A stretch of 11,922 nucleotides of DNA. Origin: Ardenticatenia bacterium. GTDB lineage: Bacteria; Chloroflexota; Anaerolineae; Aggregatilineales; Ch27. The translations under genes were made by a program, and so were the position numbers. The stretch is from positions 1-11,922 of the forward strand of contig JALSTC010000462.1 of NCBI GenBank assembly GCA_026983935.1, read 5' to 3'. Below the pieces are notes generated by a model, which worked only from the letters and a program-made list of their open reading frames with translations, did no database searches and had not been told where the DNA came from. Each line of letters starts with the position of its first letter. The first letter of the stretch is position 1. Of this stretch, positions 7,097 through 11,922 are shown piece by piece.

Positions 7097-8148
7097 TGCT
7101 GGAAATACGCGGGATCACCCGTGTGTTTGGCAACGTCCCTGTCCTGCGCGGCATTGATCTGACGGTTGAACGGGGGGAGATCGTCTGTCTGCTGGGACCG
7201 AGCGGCTGCGGCAAAACCACCCTGCTGCGCATCATCGCCGGGCTGGAACAGGCAGATGGCGGTGATATTCTGCTCGATGGTGAATCGATCATGCGTGTGC
7301 CGGTGCACGAACGCGACTTTGGCCTGATGTTCCAGGACTACGCGCTCTTCCCGCATATGAACGTGGCGGAAAATATCCTGTTCGGGCTGCGCATGCACGG
7401 CGTACCCAAAACGCAGCGCCAGCAGCGTCTGCGTGAAGTTCTGCAACTGGTTGGGCTGGAGGGCTTCGAGCACCGCGACGTAACCGAACTCTCCGGCGGA
7501 GAGCGGCAGCGCGTCGCGCTGGCACGCAGCCTCGCCCCCAATCCGCGCCTGCTGATGCTGGATGAGCCGCTTGGCTCGCTGGATGCCACCCTGCGGGATC
7601 AACTGGTCGGCGAACTGCGGGCCATCATCAACCACGCCGGGCTGACGGCTATCTACGTCACCCATGACCAGAGCGAGGCCTTCGCCATTGCCGACCGCGT
7701 GGCGATCATGAACGACGGCATCATCGAACAGGTCGGCACGCCGGAAGTCCTCTACAGACAACCCCGAACAGCCTTCATCGCCCGCTTTCTGGGGCTGAAC
7801 AACGTGGTTCCAGTGACCCGACGGGAGGGCCACCACGTGCAAACACCGGTCGGCACGTTCACCGTCTCCGGGACGGCAGCGGCACTGCTGCTGCACCCGG
7901 ATGGCCTGTATCTCGCTGCACCGGATGACGCGAACACCATCACCGGGCGCGTGCAGGCACGTATCTTCCAGGGAAATGACTACCGCCTGACCTTGCAGGC
8001 AGGCGGGCCGGACGACGGCGTGACGCTCACCTTCAGACTGCCGGGCCAGGCCGATCACGTCCCTGCTGTGGGCGATACCATCGCTGTGAGCATCACGCCG
8101 GAAATGGTCGTCCCGCTGACCGAATCCGATCAGGCCAGCCGAAAGTAG
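7096..8148 (+). CDS. thiQ: Thiamine ABC transporter, ATP-binding protein with C-terminal TOBE-like domain
   Basis: Cytoplasmic ATPase that powers ThiBP. The 350-residue protein has Walker A GPSGCGKTT (34-42), a Q-loop FQDYALFPHMN, signature LSGGERQR (132-139), Walker B LLMLDEP (152-158, D156/E157), D-loop LGSLD (159-163) and the switch His in VTHD (H190), so it should be active. E. coli ThiQ is only about 232 residues. Here about 110 further residues form a TOBE/OB-like region (from roughly residue 235; GRVQARIFQGNDYRLTLQAG is typical), as in PotA, FbpC and MalK-type ATPases. The start ATG overlaps the thiP stop (TGATG), with GGGGGAG 5 bases upstream, so the two are translationally coupled. 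It is the last gene of the operon; no clear + strand terminator follows. By sequence alone it could be annotated as a generic Fe3+/spermidine-type ATPase; the operon and riboswitch fix it as thiamine. Confidence 0.92.
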   Translation: MLEIRGITRVFGNVPVLRGIDLTVERGEIVCLLGPSGCGKTTLLRIIAGLEQADGGDILLDGESIMRVPVHERDFGLMFQDYALFPHMNVAENILFGLRMHGVPKTQRQQRLREVLQLVGLEGFEHRDVTELSGGERQRVALARSLAPNPRLLMLDEPLGSLDATLRDQLVGELRAIINHAGLTAIYVTHDQSEAFAIADRVAIMNDGIIEQVGTPEVLYRQPRTAFIARFLGLNNVVPVTRREGHHVQTPVGTFTVSGTAAALLLHPDGLYLAAPDDANTITGRVQARIFQGNDYRLTLQAGGPDDGVTLTFRLPGQADHVPAVGDTIAVSITPEMVVPLTESDQASRK

Positions 8149-8194
8149 TCTTCCGTCGCCCGACCAGCAGGCTGCTTACTTCGACTGACAGCAG

Positions 8195-8232
8195 AAAAAA
8201 CCATCCCCGAACCGGGGGAAGGGGTTCGGGGA
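8195..8232 (-). terminator. Intrinsic terminator of the VOC gene
   Basis: TCCCCGAACC (8204-8213) pairs perfectly with GGTTCGGGGA (8223-8232), a 10-bp stem with a 9-base loop. Read on the minus strand it is followed by TGG and six T (complement of A8195-A8200). It lies 56 bases past the VOC stop. On the + strand no T-run follows, so it should act for the minus strand only and not end the thi operon efficiently. Confidence 0.85.
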
Positions 8233-8288
8233 CAGTCAGGAGGAGGAGGAAAGCAACCGTCGTTCTACCGGTAAAATCGCTTACAATC

Positions 8289-8660
8289 TCAGGAGCTGCT
8301 ACCCCCTGTGTACAGCGCCAGTACATTGCCCGTCGGGTCGGAAAAGATCGCAAACCAACCGATGCCGGGGATTTCCGTCCGGGGACGGAGCACCTTACCA
8401 CCGGCGGCTTCAATCTGCTTGAGATCGGCATCAATATCTTCGCTGTCGAAATACATCAGAATGTCGTTGGGCTTGATCTGGAATCCCTCAAAGTCGCCCA
8501 CTTTGGTCAGCCCGCCGTTGATGTTCCCACTCTCAAACATGGTGTAGTCAAACCGCGGGTCATGCTGGAACTGCCAGCCAAAGACCTCGCCATAGAATTT
8601 CTGGCTTGCCTCGGCGTTATCGGTCGGAATCTCGATGTGTATAATTTTGCGCTTCTCCAC
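8289..8660 (-). CDS. VOC (glyoxalase/bleomycin-resistance/dioxygenase fold) family protein
   Basis: A 123-residue single-domain protein of the vicinal oxygen chelate superfamily, which covers glyoxalases, dioxygenases and antibiotic-binding proteins. Seen in the sequence: an opening strand KIIHIEIPT with a possible metal-ligand His (H8), the typical helix ASQKFYGEVFGWQF, GGLTK after the first half, then a second beta-alpha-beta unit (DILMYFDSEDIDADLKQIEAAGGKV) ending in GWFAIFSDPTGNVLALYTG. This is the common small VOC subgroup sometimes called lactoylglutathione-lyase-like or PhnB-like; no reaction can be assigned. The start is GTG (complement of 8658-8660) with AAAGGA 7 bases upstream. It is a monocistronic minus-strand gene with its own promoter, operator-like dyad and terminator, convergent with the thi operon and divergent from mutS2. 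Confidence 0.9.
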   Translation of the reverse strand: MEKRKIIHIEIPTDNAEASQKFYGEVFGWQFQHDPRFDYTMFESGNINGGLTKVGDFEGFQIKPNDILMYFDSEDIDADLKQIEAAGGKVLRPRTEIPGIGWFAIFSDPTGNVLALYTGGSSS

Positions 8661-8667
8661 TGGAAAA

Positions 8668-8673
8668 TCCTTT
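8668..8673 (-). promoter_or_regulatory. Ribosome binding site deciding a GTG start
   Basis: On the minus strand AAAGGA sits 7 bases before the GTG start of the VOC gene. No ATG with comparable support is found nearby. Confidence 0.7.
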
Positions 8674-8690
8674 CATCATCATCAAAACAG

Positions 8691-8737
8691 GAACAGAACA
8701 CATGTTCTTCTTATAAAATAGCACAAATGTTCTGTTC
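8691..8737. promoter_or_regulatory. Operator-like dyad over the VOC promoter
   Basis: GAACAGAACA (8691-8700) and TGTTCTGTTC (8728-8737) are perfect 10-base inverted repeats 27 bases apart that enclose the -10 and fill part of the -35/-10 spacer. The left arm also forms a compact GAAC-ACAT-GTTC palindrome (8696-8707). The right side has a degenerate copy GCAC-AAAT-GTTC (8721-8732). The layout fits repressor binding at two half-sites. The compact palindrome matches the GAAC-N4-GTTC core of Gram-positive-type LexA boxes, but the regulator is not identified. Confidence 0.55.
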
Positions 8738-8743
8738 TGTCAA
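8715..8743 (-). promoter_or_regulatory. Sigma70-type promoter of the VOC gene
   Basis: Read on the minus strand there is a perfect -35 TTGACA (complement of 8738-8743), a 17-base spacer and a -10 TATTTT (complement of 8715-8720, 4 of 6 matches). Transcription would start near 8708, inside the left half of a dyad, leaving a leader of about 48 bases. Confidence 0.78.
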
Positions 8744-8787
8744 GTGCGACCGCAGTGAAATTATGCGCCCGACACCGGGCTGCCTCT

Positions 8788-8815
8788 TTGGTTTGTGCAC
8801 AAGTGCGGGTAGAAT
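8788..8815 (+). promoter_or_regulatory. Possible promoter of mutS2
   Basis: A good -10 TAGAAT (8810-8815, 5 of 6) lies 16 bases after a poor -35 TTGGTT (8788-8793). The spacer contains the perfect palindrome TTGTGCACAA (8793-8802). Transcription would start near 8822, giving a leader of about 65 bases before mutS2. The weak -35 keeps confidence low. Confidence 0.4.
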
Positions 8816-8851
8816 GTAAACGGCATTCCCGGAACACGCAGGTATCATGGC

Positions 8852-8872
8852 TGGCGTCAATACGCCATTTTT
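8852..8872 (+). terminator. Terminator-like hairpin in the mutS2 leader
   Basis: TGGCGT (8852-8857) pairs with ACGCCA (8862-8867) around a CAAT loop, directly followed by TTTTT (8868-8872). It lies between the likely promoter and the mutS2 ATG (14 bases before it). The stem is only 6 bp, so it may be a weak attenuator or chance. An alternative pairing ATGGC (8847-8851) with GCCAT (8864-8868) would disrupt it. Confidence 0.35.
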
Positions 8873-8886
8873 CATCTGGACACGGC

Positions 8887-11295
8887 ATGAACGAAAAAAC
8901 ATACACCGTACTGGAACTCCCGAAGATTCTCGTGCAACTGGCGGAACATACCGACTTCAGCGCTGGTCGCGAGCTGGCCCTCAGCCTGCGGCCCACGCCG
9001 CATCTGGACGAAGCGCGTGAACGTCAGCAGGAAACCACCGAGGCGCGGCTGCTGCTGGAACTCAAGACCAACGTCTCACTGGGCGGGGTTTATGACATTC
9101 GTGAGGCGGTGCAGGATGCCACACGCGGCATTCTATGCGAGCCAGCGGTGCTGCTGGATATCCTCAGCACGCTTCGCCGTGCAACCACGGTGCGCCGCCT
9201 GCTCACACGGATGCGCGGGCAGGTGCCGCGCCTGGCGGAAATCGCCGAGCTGCTGGAAGAATGCACCGGCCTGCAGAGCGAGATCGCCCGCGTGGTCAAC
9301 GATCGGGGCGAGATCAACGACAGCGCCAGTCCACGCCTGGCGATCATCCGCCGTGATTTGCGCACCGCTTTTGAGCGGCTGCAAAGTAAGCTGCAGAACA
9401 TCATCAACAGCCCCAGCAATGCCAAATACCTGCAGGAAAGCCTGATCACACAGCGCGGCGGGCGTTATGTCATCCCGCTCAAGGCGGAATTCAAGGGACG
9501 CATCAAGGGCATCGTGCATGACCAGTCCTCCAGCGGAGCCACGCTCTGGATCGAACCGCTGGCAACGGTTGAGTACAACAACCGCTGGCGGGAACTTCAA
9601 CTTGAGGAAGAGGATGAAATCCGGCGCATCCTGGTGGCGCTGACCGATCTTGTTGGCCATGAAGCGCCGTACATCGTGCGCACGGTAGAGACTCTGGCCC
9701 GGCTCGATCTGATCTTCGCCAGGGCGCGTTATGCCGAGGCTATCAACGCCAATGCGCCGAACCTGGTCGGCTTCCGCGAGATACCGGAGCGCAACGGCGT
9801 CCGGCATCCGGGCAGCACGCTGCACCTGCCGGGGGCACGGCATCCGCTGCTGAATCCAGAGACCGTTGTGCCGATTGACGTTTACCTGGACGACGACACC
9901 CACGTGCTGGTCATCACTGGCCCCAACACCGGGGGCAAGACCGTCGCACTGAAAACCGTCGGCCTGATGGCGCTGATGGCGCAGTGCGGCCTGCATCTGC
10001 CGACCGATCCGGGCGCGGAATTGAGCGTCTTTGAGGGTATCTATGCCGATATCGGCGACGAGCAAAGCATTGAGCAGTCGCTCAGCACCTTCAGCGCGCA
10101 CATGACCAACACCATCGCCATCCTCAAAGAGTGCAATGCCCATTCGCTGGTCGTGCTGGATGAGGTCGGCGCGGGAACCGACCCGGCAGAAGGTGCTGCG
10201 CTGGCGAGGGCGATCTTGAAAGCACTCCTGAAACGCGGCAGCACCACGCTGGTCACCACGCATCACCCCGAACTCAAAATCTGGAGCCATGAGCAGCCGG
10301 GCGTGCGCAACGCCTCGGTCGTCTTCGACCTGGAAACGCTGGCCCCGACCTACCAACTGGTGATCGGCCTGCCGGGGCGTTCCAACGCGCTGGCCATCGC
10401 CGCCCGGCTGGGGCTGGACCCGGAGATCATCGAGGATGCCCGCAGCATGGTGGCCACGGAAAGCCTGATCGCCGATGACCTGCTGGACGAGATTCACCGC
10501 ACACGCGACCAGATTCGGCGGGAAAAAGCCGCCGCCGCTGAAGCACGCCGTGAGGCCGAGGCCCTGCGGGACGCGCTGCGTCAGCAACTGGATGAGATCG
10601 AGGAAGAGCGGCGCAAACTGCTGGCCCAGGCACGCGCCGAGGCAGAAGAAGAACTGCGCCAGCTACGCCGGGAGGTGCGCCGTCTGCGCCGTCAACTGCA
10701 GGTCGCCGGGCAGCCGCTGGACGCGATCCGGCAGGTGGAAAGCACGCTAAAAACGCTTGAGGATGAGGTCGAGGAAGCAGTCGAGCGTGTCGCCGAACTG
10801 CCTGAAGAATACAACGACCGCCCGCTGCACCTGGGCGACCGGGTATGGGTGCATACGCTCAACACCGAAGGGCAGATCACCGAGTTGAGCGAGGATGAGG
10901 CCGAAGTGCAGATCGGGCGAATGCGCCTGCGGGCACGGTTGGAAGACCTCTCCTACCGCACAAAGGGTGAAAGCAAGCGCGGGGAACAGCCGCCCGCCAG
11001 ATCGACTGGTCGTGCGGCAGCGCCATCTCCCCGGCTCAAATCGCCGGGGCTGGAGCTTGATCTGCGGGGCAGCCGCGTGGAGGACGCGTTACCCCGTCTG
11101 GAGGAGTATCTCGATGCGGCCTATATGGCCGGGCTGCCCTTCGTGCGTATTATTCACGGCAAGGGAACCGGGGCGCTGCGAAAAGCCGTGCAGGAGATGG
11201 TCAAAAAACACCCGCTGGTGCGCAAATGGGAGCGAGGCCGCCCCAATGAAGGCGGCGACGGCGTGACCGTTGTCCATCTGGTATCCCAGAACTAG
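8887..11295 (+). CDS. mutS2: MutS2 family ATPase with Smr domain
   Basis: An 802-residue MutS2, the usual family length. Unlike MutS1 it lacks the N-terminal mismatch-recognition domain. It opens directly with the core (MNEKTYTVLELPKILVQLAE), followed by the lever/clamp helices. The ATPase has Walker A GPNTGGKT (345-352) and Walker B VVLDEVGAGTDP (D425/E426), then TTHH. A long charged coiled coil spans about 530-607, a small KOW-like beta segment lies near 640-690, and the C-terminal Smr domain has LDLRG (724-728) and HGKGTG (757-762). In Bacillus subtilis MutS2 splits collided ribosomes for rescue; in other bacteria it suppresses recombination through Smr nuclease activity. All motifs for both are present. 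The ATG at 8887 matches the family start; only a weak GGA (8878-8880) precedes it. The frame is open further upstream to a GTG at 8755, but that 44-residue extension is not family-like. The TAG stop touches the stop codon of the minus-strand gene beyond it. Confidence 0.96.
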   Translation: MNEKTYTVLELPKILVQLAEHTDFSAGRELALSLRPTPHLDEARERQQETTEARLLLELKTNVSLGGVYDIREAVQDATRGILCEPAVLLDILSTLRRATTVRRLLTRMRGQVPRLAEIAELLEECTGLQSEIARVVNDRGEINDSASPRLAIIRRDLRTAFERLQSKLQNIINSPSNAKYLQESLITQRGGRYVIPLKAEFKGRIKGIVHDQSSSGATLWIEPLATVEYNNRWRELQLEEEDEIRRILVALTDLVGHEAPYIVRTVETLARLDLIFARARYAEAINANAPNLVGFREIPERNGVRHPGSTLHLPGARHPLLNPETVVPIDVYLDDDTHVLVITGPNTGGKTVALKTVGLMALMAQCGLHLPTDPGAELSVFEGIYADIGDEQSIEQSLSTFSAHMTNTIAILKECNAHSLVVLDEVGAGTDPAEGAALARAILKALLKRGSTTLVTTHHPELKIWSHEQPGVRNASVVFDLETLAPTYQLVIGLPGRSNALAIAARLGLDPEIIEDARSMVATESLIADDLLDEIHRTRDQIRREKAAAAEARREAEALRDALRQQLDEIEEERRKLLAQARAEAEEELRQLRREVRRLRRQLQVAGQPLDAIRQVESTLKTLEDEVEEAVERVAELPEEYNDRPLHLGDRVWVHTLNTEGQITELSEDEAEVQIGRMRLRARLEDLSYRTKGESKRGEQPPARSTGRAAAPSPRLKSPGLELDLRGSRVEDALPRLEEYLDAAYMAGLPFVRIIHGKGTGALRKAVQEMVKKHPLVRKWERGRPNEGGDGVTVVHLVSQN

Positions 11296-11637
11296 CTATC
11301 GCAGCCAGGGCGGACGCCGCTCCGGGGGACGGGCAGGCAGCGGATCGGAGGACACCTCCGGCGGCACGATGGCCGTCACCTGCAAACGATCCCCCGTCCG
11401 GCTGACCATGTGCAGCATATCGCCATCGTCCAGGGTCGCCCGCACATCATCCAGACGGGCACGGAATGCCGCCTCTTCCACGATCACAATCTCGGATACA
11501 GCGGTTGTATCGAGCGGGTGCAGGCGGCACTGCTTGAGCACGGCTCGCAGCACCTCATAGCGCGCCCGGACGGTTTCATCAGGACGCAGGGTGATCCAGA
11601 GCAGACAGCGGTCGGATTTGATCGGGGGGAAGTTCAT
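11296..11637 (-). CDS. Hypothetical small protein, possible ferredoxin-like (Cas2-like) fold
   Basis: A 113-residue protein I do not recognise. The ATG at 11637 (complement) has a perfect AGGAGG 7 bases upstream. The frame stays open further upstream, but that part has no family-like character. Predicted order from the sequence: strand RCLLWITL (10-17), amphipathic helix 20-37, strand VSEIVIVE (47-54), helix AAFRARLDDVRATL (56-69), strand DMLHMVS (73-79) and strand DRLQVTAI (83-90). A Pro/Arg-rich, probably disordered tail covers 92-113. This order and the spacing recall small ferredoxin-like proteins such as Cas2 or VapD. The acidic residue after strand 1 that Cas2 needs is not in its usual place, and no CRISPR array or cas gene is visible, so I do not call it Cas2. 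It converges on mutS2 with no bases between the two stop codons and shares a short upstream region with the TPR gene. Confidence 0.7.
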   Translation of the reverse strand: MNFPPIKSDRCLLWITLRPDETVRARYEVLRAVLKQCRLHPLDTTAVSEIVIVEEAAFRARLDDVRATLDDGDMLHMVSRTGDRLQVTAIVPPEVSSDPLPARPPERRPPWLR

Positions 11638-11644
11638 CGGGCAG

Positions 11645-11650
11645 CCTCCT
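11645..11650 (-). promoter_or_regulatory. Ribosome binding site of the small hypothetical gene
   Basis: A perfect AGGAGG on the minus strand, 7 bases before the ATG at 11637, fixes the start of this gene over the longer open frame. A -10-like TATACT (complement of 11665-11670) lies just upstream, but no good -35 is seen. Confidence 0.75.
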
Positions 11651-11676
11651 GAATGTCGCCGCCTAGTATAACCCGC

Positions 11677-11706
11677 TTGCGTCATCACGCCTCGCCGTGC
11701 TATACC
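11677..11706 (+). promoter_or_regulatory. Weak promoter-like sequence before the TPR gene
   Basis: TTGCGT (11677-11682), an 18-base spacer and TATACC (11701-11706) lie 34 bases before the TPR gene start. Both boxes are imperfect, so this is tentative. It is divergent from the -10-like TATACT (minus strand, 11665-11670) of the small hypothetical gene. Confidence 0.3.
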
Positions 11707-11739
11707 ACAACTATCCCGCCACAGGAGAGGAACCCGCCC

Positions 11740-11922
11740 ATGACAGATCAGGACCCTCATGCCGCCAGACTTCAGGAAGCTCGCACACTGCTTGCAAGAG
11801 GCGAGCGCGATCAGGCGCTTGCGGCATTGTATGCCCTGGTAGCCGTCACGCCGAACAGCATCGAAGCCTGGTGGCTGATCGCACGGACAACACCCCACAC
11901 CACACAGAAGCAGGAAGCGCTC
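11740..11922 (+). CDS. TPR-repeat-type protein, N-terminal fragment (runs off the window)
   Basis: The first 61 codons of a + strand gene, open to the window edge. The ATG at 11740 is preceded by a strong purine stretch ACAGGAGAGG (11721-11730) at 9-base spacing. After a short polar start the residues form a helix-turn-helix pair of tetratricopeptide type: ARLQEARTLLARGERDQALA, a turn, then LYALVAVTPNS and EAWWLIART, with the small and large positions of the TPR consensus (A/L, G, A, P) in place. TPR units usually bind other proteins. No signal peptide is seen in this part; whether membrane helices or other domains follow cannot be known. It begins divergently from the small minus-strand gene, with 102 bases between the start codons. 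Confidence 0.72.
   Translation, partial: MTDQDPHAARLQEARTLLARGERDQALAALYALVAVTPNSIEAWWLIARTTPHTTQKQEAL

Noticed and set aside
8238..8252. GGA repeats (AGGAGGAGGAGGA) as a ribosome binding site for a + strand gene
   Set aside because: No + strand gene follows; the only gene there is the minus-strand VOC gene, and the stretch lies in its 3' untranslated region.
8755..8886. N-terminal extension of mutS2 from GTG 8755
   Set aside because: The added 44 residues are Arg/His/Cys-rich and unlike any MutS2 start, and they would cover the promoter region.
9133..10587. 484-codon open frame on the minus strand inside mutS2
   Set aside because: Anticodon-phase shadow of a GC-rich gene; rich in His/Gln/Arg without motifs, while the + strand frame has full MutS2 motifs.
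11296..11637. Calling the small gene cas2 with a CRISPR system
   Set aside because: No repeat array, cas1 or other cas gene is in the window and the hallmark acidic residue after the first strand is not placed as in Cas2.
11638..11898. N-terminal extension of the small minus-strand gene
   Set aside because: A perfect AGGAGG precedes the ATG at 11637; the upstream extension would overlap the divergent TPR gene and has no domain-like character.

Overview
This is a GC-rich stretch of bacterial chromosome. It carries eight complete protein genes, one gene cut off at the right edge, one clear riboswitch and several readable promoters and terminators. It looks mostly like core genome: I see no insertion sequence, phage gene, CRISPR array, tRNA or rRNA. 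The protein styles (MutS2, an MFS carrier, an orphan PlsC-like acyltransferase, a TPR protein, a TPP-riboswitch-controlled ABC importer) and the frequent GTG/TTG starts would fit a Chloroflexota (Anaerolineae-like) genome. That placement is an impression from sequence style, not a demonstrated assignment.

Left part (1-4069): glmS (glucosamine-6-phosphate synthase) is followed by a strong intrinsic terminator. Next come a 12-TM-type MFS transporter starting at TTG and a small PlsC-like membrane acyltransferase, both on the + strand.

Middle (about 4107-8148): this is a self-contained thiamine-uptake unit. A consensus promoter (TTGAAT, 17 bases, TATAAT) leads into a TPP riboswitch, an intrinsic terminator and a second hairpin that covers the Shine-Dalgarno sequence of the first gene. 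Then follow thiB (binding protein), thiP (fused two-domain permease) and thiQ (ATPase with a C-terminal TOBE-like extension), overlapping head to tail. High thiamine pyrophosphate should switch off import of more thiamine.

Right part (8195-11922): a minus-strand VOC/glyoxalase-fold gene has its own terminator and a near-consensus promoter embedded in a 10-bp dyad. Divergent from it is mutS2 (MutS-type ATPase, coiled coil, Smr domain), a ribosome-rescue/recombination factor rather than a mismatch repair protein. A 113-residue minus-strand gene of unknown function abuts the mutS2 stop codon exactly; its strand/helix order resembles small ferredoxin-like proteins such as Cas2, but this is weak. 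A TPR-type protein starts divergently from it and runs off the window.

I found no convincing wholly new multi-gene system. The items most worth a second look are the apparent two-layer (termination plus SD masking) expression platform behind the TPP riboswitch, the dyad operator over the VOC promoter, the terminator-like hairpin in the mutS2 leader, and the small orphan protein.
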